From Fontibacter flavus (GTDB lineage: Bacteria > Bacteroidota > Bacteroidia > Cytophagales > Cyclobacteriaceae), in contig NZ_JBHLWI010000056.1 of NCBI RefSeq assembly GCF_042432905.1, forward strand, positions 1-17,665: a stretch of DNA of 17,665 nt. The letters are read 5' to 3'. A program made the position numbers and the translations under genes. Position 1 is the stretch's first letter; each line of letters starts with the position of its first letter. The notes under the pieces are model-generated. The model did not search any database and had not been told where the DNA came from. It was given only the letters and a program-made list of their open reading frames with translations. Positions 7,500 through 15,217 of this stretch are shown piece by piece.

Positions 7500-8051
7500 T
7501 TATAAACCACCTTCACTTTCAATGGTAAACTCCCGGAGTGTGGGCCAGAGATTATCTCTCTCCGAAATCAACGGATCATTGATTTGCCAATCAATATTCA
7601 AATCAACATCATTCCAAATGATGCCACCTTCACTTTCTTTATGGTAATAATTCGAGCATTTGTAAGAAAAGACTGCCGGTTCCAGCACAGAAAATCCATG
7701 TGCAAATCCTTTTGGTATATAAAGCATGTTGTGCTGTTTGGCATTTAATTCCACCATATAGGACTTTCCGTAAGTGGGGGAGTTTTTTCTTAAATCTACC
7801 GCTACATCCAATACCCTGCCCGTGATTACCCTCACTAATTTCGCCTGAGCGTATTTCCCTTGCTGAAAATGAAGTCCGCGTAAGGTGCCTGTATTGGAAA
7901 ATGATTGGTTTTCCTGAACCCATAACTCGTTGATTCCAGCTTCTTTCAACATGTCTTCCCTGTATGACTCAAAAAAGTAACCTCTGCTATCTTCCCAGAC
8001 TTTAGGATATATCTCTAAGACGCCCTGTAGAGGCGTTTGTTTTATTTTCAT
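7500..8051 (-). CDS. rfbC: dTDP-4-dehydrorhamnose 3,5-epimerase
   Basis: A 183-residue cupin enzyme (RmlC) that epimerises dTDP-4-keto-6-deoxyglucose at C3 and C5, the third step of dTDP-L-rhamnose synthesis. Conserved features are DSRGYFFESY (21-30), VQENQSFSNTGTLRGLHFQ with Arg58 and the catalytic base His61, KLVRVITGRVLDVAVDLR (71-88), YIPKGFAHGF (111-120) and the tyrosine-rich FSYKCSNYY (128-136). Length is standard. rfbA, rfbB and rfbD are not in this window, so the rhamnose pathway is split. It is the first gene of a tight unit with the CpsB-like phosphatase and the epimerase, and is divergent from hflX across a 111-nt spacer. Confidence 0.95.
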   Translation of the reverse strand: MKIKQTPLQGVLEIYPKVWEDSRGYFFESYREDMLKEAGINELWVQENQSFSNTGTLRGLHFQQGKYAQAKLVRVITGRVLDVAVDLRKNSPTYGKSYMVELNAKQHNMLYIPKGFAHGFSVLEPAVFSYKCSNYYHKESEGGIIWNDVDLNIDWQINDPLISERDNLWPTLREFTIESEGGL

Positions 8052-8053
8052 GC

Positions 8054-8061
8054 TAATTTTG
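8054..8061 (+). promoter_or_regulatory. Candidate -7 box for hflX
   Basis: TAATTTTG matches TAnnTTTG and lies about 100 nt before the preferred hflX ATG. A TTTG at 8036-8039 is only 14 nt upstream, shorter than the usual spacing, so support is weak. The box lies next to the oppositely oriented rfbC candidate. Confidence 0.3.
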
Positions 8062-8073
8062 GGATAATAACCT

Positions 8074-8081
8074 CAAATATA
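8074..8081 (-). promoter_or_regulatory. Candidate -7 box for rfbC
   Basis: On the minus strand TATATTTG matches the Bacteroidota TAnnTTTG -7 box and sits about 22 nt before the rfbC ATG. The upstream -33 TTTG is not clear; a TTTA at roughly 22 nt is the nearest match. Confidence 0.35.
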
Positions 8082-8162
8082 ACAGGAAATCCCTCTAGGT
8101 TGGTAAATTTACAGGATAATCCTTGTGGAACTAATCAAGACCTTACCTGCTTTATAAAATAT

Positions 8163-9428
8163 ATGAGTAAATTTTCCAGAAAGCTTCAAAAACTTTATGA
8201 TACTGCGCCCAAACAGGAGACAGCGGTACTTGTAGCACTTATCCATCAAAATCAAACTGAACAGCAGGTTGAAGAATACCTGGATGAATTGGCTTTTTTG
8301 ACGGAAACACTTGGAGCAAAGACCGTTTACAGATTTACACAAAGGTTGGAAAAACCGGATGTAAAAACATTCGTGGGTTCTGGTAAACTTGAAGAAATCA
8401 GGTCCTATGTAGAGCATTTTGAGGTGGATATGGTCATTTTTGATGATGACCTATCGCCATCCCAGATGCGGAACCTTGAAAATGAATTGAAGGTGAAGGT
8501 GTATGATCGGTCCCTGTTGATCCTGGATATCTTCCTTAACCGTGCGCAGACTGCACAGGCCAAAACCCAGGTAGAACTGGCAAGATTTCAGTATTTGTTG
8601 CCAAGATTGACCAGAATGTGGACCCACTTGGAAAGGCAAAGAGGGGGTACAGGTACTAGAGGTGGAGCAGGTGAGAAAGAAATCGAAACGGATAAAAGGG
8701 ATATCCGAAATAAAATAACATTGCTGAAATCAAAGCTCAAAGAGATTGAAAAGCAAGGCGAGACCCAAAGAAAAGGTAGAAAAGGAATTGTCCGTGTTGC
8801 CTTAGTGGGCTATACCAATGTTGGCAAGAGCACCCTGATGAACTTGATGACTAAATCCAATATTTTGGCCGAAAATAAACTTTTTGCCACCGTTGATTCC
8901 ACAGTCAGAAAAGTCGTCCTGGACAATATTCCCTTTTTGCTTTCTGATACAGTGGGATTTATCCGTAAACTGCCTACACATTTGATTGAGTCCTTCAAGT
9001 CTACTTTGGACGAAATCAGGGAAGCAGACTTGCTTGTACATGTAGTGGATATTTCACACCCGGGGTTTGAAGACCATATCTCAGTGGTCAGAAATACACT
9101 CAATGAAATCGGAGCGGGAGATAAACCAATGTTGTTGGTGTTCAATAAGATCGACCTGGTGCCTAAAATGCCAAGCGAGGAAGAATTACAGCAAATGACC
9201 GATTTGGAGATTGAAGAAAGCAATTACCTGGATTTTGACAAACTTTCCCAAGCATTTGAAAAGAAAACAGGGATTCCTCCTGTGTTCATGGCAGCTCATA
9301 TAGGCACTCATGTAGATGAATTTAGGGCAGCTTTGGTCAGGGAAGTCAAAAAGGAACACCTTAAAATGTACCCCCATTATTTGGAGAGCGAAACCATCGA
9401 CCTGTCGCAATTTGAAGATGAAGGCTGA
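8163..9428 (+). CDS. hflX: GTPase HflX
   Basis: A ribosome-associated GTPase that binds the 50S subunit and splits stalled ribosomes, notably under heat or translation stress. From the chosen ATG it has 421 residues. The N-terminal HflX domain contains FVGSGKLEEI (70-79) and the DRSLLILDIF (115-124) segment, followed by the ARFQYLLPRLTRMWTHLERQ linker and the glycine-rich GGTGTRGGAGE (161-171). The G domain shows G1 VGYTNVGKS (215-223), G3 DTVG (262-265) and G4 NKID (328-331). The frame is open 42 codons further upstream to 8037, but that extension crosses the divergent rfbC start and is not HflX-like, so the ATG at 8163 (MSKFSRKLQK) is preferred. The stop codon directly abuts that of the convergent methyltransferase gene. 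Confidence 0.93.
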   Translation: MSKFSRKLQKLYDTAPKQETAVLVALIHQNQTEQQVEEYLDELAFLTETLGAKTVYRFTQRLEKPDVKTFVGSGKLEEIRSYVEHFEVDMVIFDDDLSPSQMRNLENELKVKVYDRSLLILDIFLNRAQTAQAKTQVELARFQYLLPRLTRMWTHLERQRGGTGTRGGAGEKEIETDKRDIRNKITLLKSKLKEIEKQGETQRKGRKGIVRVALVGYTNVGKSTLMNLMTKSNILAENKLFATVDSTVRKVVLDNIPFLLSDTVGFIRKLPTHLIESFKSTLDEIREADLLVHVVDISHPGFEDHISVVRNTLNEIGAGDKPMLLVFNKIDLVPKMPSEEELQQMTDLEIEESNYLDFDKLSQAFEKKTGIPPVFMAAHIGTHVDEFRAALVREVKKEHLKMYPHYLESETIDLSQFEDEG

Positions 9429-10811
9429 TTACTTCATCCTGATGCGCCATTCCTTAGGATAGTAATTGTTTACCCTATTGCCAAGATTCTTGAGCCAGCC
9501 CAAAGGCATATTCTGAAAGGTGACCAATACCCATCCTTCAGGTAAGTCTTTGGGCTGAATATCTTCTTTGCGCAGGTAACCCAGCGCTTCTTCCTTGGTG
9601 AGTTCAAAATGAGCAAAGTCCTTTTTAGGGAGTAAGCTTAAGGCCCATTCGTGGTTAGGTATAAACTGGTCTTTATTGAATTTGCCCAGTTCTACTCCAA
9701 AATATTTGATGTTCACAAAGCGTGTGAGGTATTCGAAATGATACTGAAAGATCGGGTTTAGCCAAAAGAAGCTATCCTGTAGGGTGTAAAGTGTGCTTTC
9801 TTCTGGTATGCCTAATCTTTGAATCAGTTTTTGGACATCCTGCTTATTGACTGATTTGATAAATGGGTGTTTGAAGTCTTTTGCTTTTTTGGGCTCATGA
9901 TGGTAAGCATCATCTGGTCTTTTGAAAACTGAAATAAAAAAACCCTCCCCTTCCACCAAATGGGGGAAAAATCTATAACCATAATATTTGCCCTCCTCGG
10001 TATCTACCTCACTTTCGACAATACCCCAAGAGGAATCCAATGGTATCCGGACAGGTTCATAGGTGAATTCCGAACTGATGAAACGTACTAATTCTTCATT
10101 TTCCTTTTCATTGAAAGTGCAGGTACTGTAGATCAGGTAACCTCCCCCTTTAACCAAACTGCCGGCTTGGTCCATTATTCTTTCTTGCCTTAATGCACAA
10201 AGATTGACATGGTCCTCTGACCATTCTGATCTGGCATCTGGGTCTTTTCTAAACATTCCCTCCCCTGAGCAGGGAGCATCTACCAACACCACATCGAAAA
10301 AACCTTCCAAAGCGGAAAAATGCTCTGGGTCGTTTTGTGTGACCATGGTATTGCCCAAGCCCCATTTGATGATGTTTTCTTTGAGGATGTTTGCCCTGGC
10401 TTTGATTACTTCATTGGCAACCAAAAAACCATCATTTCCCAAATAAGTGCTTAAAATGGTTGACTTTCCTCCCGGGGCAGCTGCCAGATCTAAAAAAATA
10501 CCGTCAGTAGGTGCCTGAATGTGTTTAAGGATATATTCAATAAACATGGAAGATGCTTCCTGTACATAGTAGCATCCTGCATGGAACAATGGATCCAAGG
10601 TAAAAGAAGGTCTTTCTTCTAAAAAAAAGCCTGATGAAGACCAAGGGACTGCCGTCATGGCAATCTCAGCCTCAAAAGTTTTATAAGGATTTTTTCTGAG
10701 GGAGACTCTTGGCTCTTTATCCAAGGCTTCCCTGAAGGCCTTAAAATCCATTTCTCCAAGAGTGGTTTTCATTCTGGATTCAAACGCTTCGGGTAAGTTG
10801 ATCTTGGGCAT
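9429..10811 (-). CDS. RsmF/NOL1/NOP2/Sun-family RNA (cytosine-C5) methyltransferase
   Basis: A 460-residue SAM-dependent enzyme that methylates C5 of cytosine, probably in 16S rRNA (RsmF/YebU-like) though a tRNA target is possible. The SAM-binding motif is DLAAAPGGKSTIL (108-120). Motif IV, VDAPCSGEGMF, carries Cys181, and motif VI, YSTCTFNEKENE, carries the nucleophile Cys231. The final 150 residues form the C-terminal RNA-binding part typical of RsmF relatives, ending with MPLGWLKNLGNRVNNYYP. Both catalytic cysteines are intact and length matches YebU-type proteins. The gene follows the CHAD gene by 35 nt on the same strand and is likely co-transcribed with it. Confidence 0.9.
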   Translation of the reverse strand: MPKINLPEAFESRMKTTLGEMDFKAFREALDKEPRVSLRKNPYKTFEAEIAMTAVPWSSSGFFLEERPSFTLDPLFHAGCYYVQEASSMFIEYILKHIQAPTDGIFLDLAAAPGGKSTILSTYLGNDGFLVANEVIKARANILKENIIKWGLGNTMVTQNDPEHFSALEGFFDVVLVDAPCSGEGMFRKDPDARSEWSEDHVNLCALRQERIMDQAGSLVKGGGYLIYSTCTFNEKENEELVRFISSEFTYEPVRIPLDSSWGIVESEVDTEEGKYYGYRFFPHLVEGEGFFISVFKRPDDAYHHEPKKAKDFKHPFIKSVNKQDVQKLIQRLGIPEESTLYTLQDSFFWLNPIFQYHFEYLTRFVNIKYFGVELGKFNKDQFIPNHEWALSLLPKKDFAHFELTKEEALGYLRKEDIQPKDLPEGWVLVTFQNMPLGWLKNLGNRVNNYYPKEWRIRMK

Positions 10812-10846
10812 GAATGGATTTTTTTGACAAAAATAAGGTTTTCTTG

Positions 10847-11611
10847 TTAAGCTGTTTTTGTCGCGTTGAATACTTTATGGGGAAAGTCTTTTAGCTGCCG
10901 TTTCAAAAGTGCAAAATGCATATCAGCCTCCTTTTTCAAAATTTCTAGAGATGCTGTTTTAAGCATCAGTTTTTCGAACACCAAATAATTTTCATCTGCA
11001 TCATGCCAATCGCCTATTGCTTTCTGTGCTGCATCTAAATAATCAATGTTTAGAAATGTGTTTTGAGTCTTAGGGAGCAAATTTGATAGGTTCAGCACCA
11101 CCTTGATTATTTTTCTTGTTTCATGATAATTTTGTTCAGATAGCTGGATCTGTGCTGACTGTATTTGAGTGATCAGAAAGTTTTTCAGGACAAAGTCCGG
11201 GTAGGATGTGATTTTCTTGGAATATTTGGTATAACCACGTTTTGCGGCTTTTCGAAACTTTTTTTTTGATCTCAAAAAGTGCATGGTTGCCCGATTTTTT
11301 CTCTTTTCAAATATTTTGGTAATCCAAGGATGGTTGAGTTCAAGTTGATTGGTTATTTCCAAAAAAATATGGATTTCTCTGATTTTGCCAGCAGCTTTGA
11401 AGATTTTCCGGACCGGTTCAAAAGTTTTTTTGAATTGAGCTGCATCCTGGTCATGGTCCAAAAATTGAACCAAAGCTGATATTTTTTTGATATTCACCCT
11501 AAGTTGGTGCAGATCATTTGGTTCCTGATATCGAAAATACTGTTCCAGGTGCTCGCTGAGCTTATCCCAATGCTCATCCAAGTACGACTGGATTAATTTT
11601 TTGGGGATCAT
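10847..11611 (-). CDS. CHAD domain protein
   Basis: A 254-residue, lysine-rich helical protein. The CHAD (conserved histidine alpha-helical domain) pattern is visible as HQLRVNIKKISALVQFL (35-51), RKIFKAAGKIREIHIFLE (68-85), HETRKIIKVVLNLSNLL (163-179) and the DWHDADENYLVFEK block (202-215). CHAD domains are reported to bind polyphosphate through basic patches, and the high lysine/arginine content fits. It stands alone, without the CYTH triphosphatase domain often found with it. The final helix is basic (KRQLKDFPHKVF). It is the first gene before the RNA methyltransferase. A perfect 14-bp palindrome sits about 57 nt upstream of its ATG. Confidence 0.8.
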   Translation of the reverse strand: MIPKKLIQSYLDEHWDKLSEHLEQYFRYQEPNDLHQLRVNIKKISALVQFLDHDQDAAQFKKTFEPVRKIFKAAGKIREIHIFLEITNQLELNHPWITKIFEKRKNRATMHFLRSKKKFRKAAKRGYTKYSKKITSYPDFVLKNFLITQIQSAQIQLSEQNYHETRKIIKVVLNLSNLLPKTQNTFLNIDYLDAAQKAIGDWHDADENYLVFEKLMLKTASLEILKKEADMHFALLKRQLKDFPHKVFNATKTA

Positions 11612-11667
11612 TTTTTAAAGAAATGTTTTTTCAATTTACGTTTTTTATTTCAATCTGTATTCCGTGG

Positions 11668-11681
11668 TTTGGTTAACCAAA
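11668..11681. promoter_or_regulatory. Perfect 14-bp palindrome upstream of the CHAD gene
   Basis: TTTGGTTAACCAAA is fully self-complementary. It lies about 57 nt upstream of the CHAD start in the spacer between two minus-strand units, a good place for an operator. The binding protein is unknown. Confidence 0.4.
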
Positions 11682-11750
11682 AAGTTGAAGGTTGAAATCA
11701 CGAAATGTGTTCATCTATAATCTAGGAGCGTATTTCAAGGTAAAAAAAAT

Positions 11751-11787
11751 CAACAAATAACCCTTCCAACGAAGAGCTGGAAGGGTT
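11751..11787 (-). terminator. Intrinsic terminator of the VWA/AAA+ unit
   Basis: AACCCTTCCA (11759-11768) and TGGAAGGGTT (11778-11787) form a perfect 10-bp stem with a 9-nt loop. On the minus strand it starts 21 nt after the AAA+ stop and is followed by ATTTGTTGA and then a run of eight T. Confidence 0.8.
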
Positions 11788-11808
11788 GTCTAAAATTATC
11801 GTTTTTCG

Positions 11809-13335
11809 TTATACGTTGTCTTCATCATCAAAGTCATCTTCATCAGGTGATCCCATGTCAAACATCGCACTGAAAAGGTCTTTGAATTGCATCCCTGTAT
11901 CGAGCAGTTTTTTACTGAGTTGGCTGTATTCGGCTAATCCATGAAGTAAAAATTCCATAAAGAATTCCTTTTCTTTTTCCGGAAGTGGATTGATTGTGTT
12001 GGTGACCAAGTCTTCCAGTCCTGGAACTTTATGTAATTCGGTTTTATAGATTTTGTCAGATTGGGAGGCAAGAATATCTAAAGTATTTCCTTCTCCGAAC
12101 CAGGATAGTGGAAGCACATAAGGGTTACCTTCTTTATCTTTTTTCTTTTGTTCAGGAGAAGGGAAGAAATTCACAAAAAGTGTTCTGATGGCTTTCCCGA
12201 TGAGGTTATAAGCTACAAGTCCTGCACCTTCCTGCTCTCCTTCATAAACAAGCTCCACTTTTCCAGTAATGGCAGGAATAACTCCGATAAGATCTGCCAT
12301 CCTGACTACAGTATTTTCCTCATTGTTCAGGTAAATTCTTCTCTCAGCAGCAGAAATCAGATTTTCGTACGCCGAAATGGTAAGGCGTGCAGAAACACCA
12401 CTTTTTTCATCTACATATTCACTACTTCTGGCCTCTATAGCTATTTGTTCAATAAGGTCTTTCATTAATTCCGGAACATGTATTTTTTCCAAAGGTCTCC
12501 CTGTCAATTTTGCCTCTTGTACAGTAATTCGTTTTCCTATTTCGATTGACTTTGGATAATGGGTGATGATCTGACTTTCAATTCTGTCTTTAAGTGGCGT
12601 CACAATCGAACCTCTATTGGTATAATCTTCGGGGTTGGCTGTGAACACAAATTGGATATCCAATGGCAGTCTGAGTTTGAAGCCTCGGATTTGGATATCC
12701 CCTTCCTGAAGGATATTGAAAAGTGCCACTTGAATCCTTGCCTGTAGGTCAGGGAGTTCATTGATGACAAATATTGAGCGGTGGGATCGTGGAACAAGAC
12801 CGTAATGGATTACCCTTTCATCATTGTAAGATAATTTTAAGGTTGCCGCTTTAATTGGGTCAACATCCCCAATTAGGTCAGCTACAGACACATCAGGTGT
12901 TGCCAATTTTTCGGTGTAGCGGTCATTTCTATGCCACCAGGCAATGGGGGTATGATCTCCCTTATTTTGGATCAGTTCCGTTGCATAATGAGACAATGGA
13001 TTAAGTGGGTCATCATTAAGCTCAGCCCCTTCTACCACAGGAACGTATTCATCCAAAAGTTGGGTCATCATTCTGGCAATCCGGGTTTTTGCCTGACCAC
13101 GTAATCCCAGCAAGTTGATATTATGACGTGAAAGGATAGCCCTTTCGATATCAGGAATTACAGTGTCTTCATATCCCCATATGCCTTCAAATACCTGTTC
13201 CTGTTTCCTGATCTTCTCGATCAGATTTTTTCTAAGTTCTTCTTTGATGGAAAGTGGTTGATAGCCAATGGATTTCAGTTCTCCCAGTGTTTTTATTTTG
13301 AGTAATTCTTTTCCAGAAAGTTGTTGGTAGTTCAT
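11809..13335 (-). CDS. MoxR/magnesium-chelatase-like AAA+ ATPase
   Basis: A 508-residue AAA+ protein resembling the ChlI/BchI and MoxR group, which act as chaperone-like motors with VWA partners. The nucleotide-binding loop is GLRGQAKT (77-84), with Ala in place of the usual Gly before Lys83. The Walker B segment reads SIFVINELPDL (187-197), with Asn192 where Asp is usual before Glu193. Sensor 1 is FTANPEDYTN (231-240, Asn234), and an arginine-finger region DRIES (250-254) follows. The C-terminal part is helical and ends in an acidic tail, DEDDFDDEDNV. No signal peptide is seen. It follows the VWA gene by 3 nt and ends at a strong terminator, so the two form a unit. The substrate is unknown; no chlorophyll or cobalamin genes are nearby, so chelatase activity is unlikely. 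Confidence 0.85.
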   Translation of the reverse strand: MNYQQLSGKELLKIKTLGELKSIGYQPLSIKEELRKNLIEKIRKQEQVFEGIWGYEDTVIPDIERAILSRHNINLLGLRGQAKTRIARMMTQLLDEYVPVVEGAELNDDPLNPLSHYATELIQNKGDHTPIAWWHRNDRYTEKLATPDVSVADLIGDVDPIKAATLKLSYNDERVIHYGLVPRSHRSIFVINELPDLQARIQVALFNILQEGDIQIRGFKLRLPLDIQFVFTANPEDYTNRGSIVTPLKDRIESQIITHYPKSIEIGKRITVQEAKLTGRPLEKIHVPELMKDLIEQIAIEARSSEYVDEKSGVSARLTISAYENLISAAERRIYLNNEENTVVRMADLIGVIPAITGKVELVYEGEQEGAGLVAYNLIGKAIRTLFVNFFPSPEQKKKDKEGNPYVLPLSWFGEGNTLDILASQSDKIYKTELHKVPGLEDLVTNTINPLPEKEKEFFMEFLLHGLAEYSQLSKKLLDTGMQFKDLFSAMFDMGSPDEDDFDDEDNV

Positions 13336-13338
13336 TTT

Positions 13339-14439
13339 TTAAAGTCTTTTGGTACGGTTTCTTCTATAATCTTCAAAAATCAGGTCCCCCAGACCCTTAA
13401 GGCTGCTGTAGTAAGCGTTTCCATTATTTACCTTGGTGAATTCTTTGACAAATTCTTTCAAATAAGGATCTGAAGCAATCATGAAGGTGGTGACAGGGAT
13501 TTTCAGTTTGCGGCACTGAGCCGCAAGTTTCAAGGTTTCATTTAAGATTTTACTGTCAATGCCAAAGGCGTTTTTGTAGTATTTTATCCCTACTTTCAGA
13601 CAGGTGGGTTTACCGTCTGTGATCATGAATATCTGCTTGTTGGGATTTTTCCTTCTCCGCAACAGATCCATGGCCAGTTCAAGACCTGCCACTGTATTGG
13701 TGTGGTATGGGCCTACCTGTAAATAAGGGAGGTCTTTGATGTCTATTTGCCAGGCATCATTGCCAAATACTATGATGTCTAAGGTGTCTTTTGGATACCT
13801 GGTTTTGATCAGTTCAGCCAATGCCATGGCTACTTTTTTAGCAGGAGTAATCCTATCTTCTCCATAAAGTATCATGGAATGGCTGATATCGATCATCAAG
13901 ACTGTTGAAGTCTGCGTTCGATATTCGTTTTCTACTATTTCCAGGTCATCTTCAGTCAGGAGATAATCACCTGAAAATCCATGATTGACCTGAGCATTTC
14001 TCAAAGAGTCTGTCAAAGCAATTTGGTCCAGATTGTCTCCAAAAGCATATGGCCTTCTTTCAGAACCCTTTTCTTCGCCTTGCCCGGAATGAGTAACCTT
14101 ATGTTGCCCACCTTTTCCTTTTTTGAGTTTGCCGAAGATTTCCTCCAGCGCACTTTTTCTAATACTTTGTTCAGATTTAGGCGTAATTTTTAATTCTCCC
14201 TTTTGGTTTTCTTCGGTGAGATAGCCTTTGGATTTTAGGTCTTCAATAAAATCACCAATGCCATAATTGGGATTTGTGAGTTGATAGCGCTTATCCAAGT
14301 TGCTTAGCCACGACAATGCCTCGGCAACATCTCCTCCAGTCATCGTGACCAACTGAAGAAAAATATTGAGCAAGTTCTCGAAGGTGTTTTTCTCTGGATC
14401 TGTTGGCGGAATATATTTTGTGAATCTAAATCCTCTCAT
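13339..14439 (-). CDS. VWA domain protein, partner of the AAA+ ATPase
   Basis: A 366-residue protein with a C-terminal von Willebrand A domain. The metal-ion-dependent adhesion site is complete: LMIDISHSM with DxSxS at 184-188, the YHTNTV threonine near residue 249, and FMITDG with Asp275. The N-terminal half (1-130) contains a possible small winged-helix-like part (YGIGDFIEDLKSKGYLTEE) and a lysine/glycine-rich linker (KKGKGGQHK). It is followed by the AAA+ gene after a 3-nt gap, the arrangement seen in BchI-BchD, RavA-ViaA and MoxR-CoxE type pairs, where VWA proteins present substrate to the ATPase. There is no signal peptide or transmembrane segment, so it is cytosolic. The start ATG (14437-14439) lies close to two palindromes in the divergent spacer. 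Confidence 0.85.
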   Translation of the reverse strand: MRGFRFTKYIPPTDPEKNTFENLLNIFLQLVTMTGGDVAEALSWLSNLDKRYQLTNPNYGIGDFIEDLKSKGYLTEENQKGELKITPKSEQSIRKSALEEIFGKLKKGKGGQHKVTHSGQGEEKGSERRPYAFGDNLDQIALTDSLRNAQVNHGFSGDYLLTEDDLEIVENEYRTQTSTVLMIDISHSMILYGEDRITPAKKVAMALAELIKTRYPKDTLDIIVFGNDAWQIDIKDLPYLQVGPYHTNTVAGLELAMDLLRRRKNPNKQIFMITDGKPTCLKVGIKYYKNAFGIDSKILNETLKLAAQCRKLKIPVTTFMIASDPYLKEFVKEFTKVNNGNAYYSSLKGLGDLIFEDYRRNRTKRL

Positions 14440-14442
14440 AAT

Positions 14443-14469
14443 TTGTTATAACAATAAGCTTGTCAAGCT
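14443..14469. promoter_or_regulatory. Two adjacent palindromes in the divergent VWA/small-protein spacer
   Basis: TTGTTATAACAA (14443-14454) is a perfect 12-bp palindrome, and AGCTTG-T-CAAGCT (14457-14469) is a perfect 6-bp inverted repeat with a 1-nt centre. Both lie within the 63-nt spacer between the divergent VWA gene and the small membrane-protein gene. They may be operators or leader structures; no exact TAnnTTTG box was seen here. Confidence 0.4.
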
Positions 14470-14502
14470 GGTTTACTTCATACATGTAAATTACTGATAA
14501 TC

Positions 14503-14709
14503 ATGAAAAACTATTTGTTTCCAGTCTATTTAGTGACATCATTTCTCATCATTTATGTGACAGCTATTCACGCAAATCTAAATATGGGACTTATCATGTT
14601 TATGTTTTCACTATCCCCTTTACCCATTGTATGGATGGTATATAGGGTGTTGAAGGCAGAAGTAGAGGTAAATTCTACCTTTGAGGAAAAGTGGTATGAG
14701 GATATGTAA
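14503..14709 (+). CDS. Small two-helix membrane protein, unknown function
   Basis: A 68-residue protein with two hydrophobic segments (about residues 4-24 and 28-47) and a charged C-terminus ending in FEEKWYEDM. Many Bacteroidota encode similar short proteins with a MVYRVLK-type turn after the second helix, from memory. No enzymatic motif is seen. It is divergent from the VWA gene and followed by a 238-nt AT-rich spacer, so it is likely monocistronic. The coding call rests on the hydrophobic pattern and clean frame; function is unknown. Confidence 0.65.
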   Translation: MKNYLFPVYLVTSFLIIYVTAIHANLNMGLIMFMFSLSPLPIVWMVYRVLKAEVEVNSTFEEKWYEDM

Positions 14710-14778
14710 TTATTCTCAGTTTATACTTAAAAAATTGTAGGTTAATAACAGGTTAATGTAGCTAATTAACAATGTTGA

Positions 14779-14796
14779 TATACTTTGTTAAGTATA
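14779..14796. repeat. AT-rich stem-loop downstream of the small membrane-protein gene
   Basis: TATACTT (14779-14785) and AAGTATA (14790-14796) form a 7-bp stem with a TGTT loop. Another short inverted pair (GTTAAT/ATTAAC) lies just upstream. The stems are almost free of GC, so terminator activity is doubtful. Confidence 0.3.
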
Positions 14797-14879
14797 ATTA
14801 AATCTAAAAATTATCAACTTATTTTTAAGGTAAATATAATTTTTTCCGATAGTAAATTGTACTTACCGAATAAATATTA

Positions 14880-14912
14880 TTTGTGTAAATCAAAGACATT
14901 TGCATACATTTG
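14880..14912 (+). promoter_or_regulatory. Bacteroidota-type promoter for acylphosphatase
   Basis: TTTG at 14880-14883 and TACATTTG at 14905-14912 match the -33 TTTG and -7 TAnnTTTG elements with a 21-nt spacer. The -7 box ends 35 nt before the acylphosphatase ATG, and a purine-rich AGAGGAAA precedes the start. Confidence 0.55.
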
Positions 14913-14947
14913 TGAATTGATTCAAAAAACAGAGGAAATTAATTGAA

Positions 14948-15214
14948 ATGAATAGGAGAATAAAGGTTCATGGCAAGGTTCAAGGCGTATTTTTCAGAAA
15001 ATATGCTCAAAGAAAAGCCATGGAATTGGGTTTGGTTGGTTGGGTAAAAAATGAGGAAGATGGTACTGTTTCCCTGGAAATTGAAGGAGAGCTGCATTCT
15101 ATTTTGGCAATGCAATCATGGCTAAGGTTAGGTCCGCCAGAGTCAACCGTGGAAAGTTTGGATATCACTTCAGGAGAAGATCAAGGATATCAGGAGTTTT
15201 TGATTTTACAATAA
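14948..15214 (+). CDS. acyP: Acylphosphatase
   Basis: An 88-residue single-domain enzyme that hydrolyses acyl phosphates such as acetyl phosphate and carbamoyl phosphate to carboxylate and phosphate. The signature GKVQGVFFRKYA holds the phosphate-binding Arg17, and GWVKNEEDGTV holds the water-orienting Asn35. Length and both motifs are standard for the family. It has its own promoter candidate. Its stop codon lies only 3 nt from the stop of the convergent Kazal gene. It is cytosolic, with no sign of a partner gene in the window. Confidence 0.93.
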   Translation: MNRRIKVHGKVQGVFFRKYAQRKAMELGLVGWVKNEEDGTVSLEIEGELHSILAMQSWLRLGPPESTVESLDITSGEDQGYQEFLILQ

Positions 15215-15217
15215 TCA

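Noticed and set aside
8037..8162. Longer N-terminus for HflX from an ATG at 8037
   Set aside because: It overlaps the divergent rfbC start and promoter region and encodes a segment unlike the HflX N-terminus. The ATG at 8163 fits better.
8810..9223. Minus-strand 137-residue open frame inside hflX
   Set aside because: It lies antisense to the conserved G domain, and its serine-rich composition is typical of a shadow frame.
11809..14439. Magnesium or cobalt chelatase (BchI/BchD, CobS/CobT)
   Set aside because: The architecture is similar, but the large chelatase subunit and any porphyrin genes are missing, and the Walker motifs differ.
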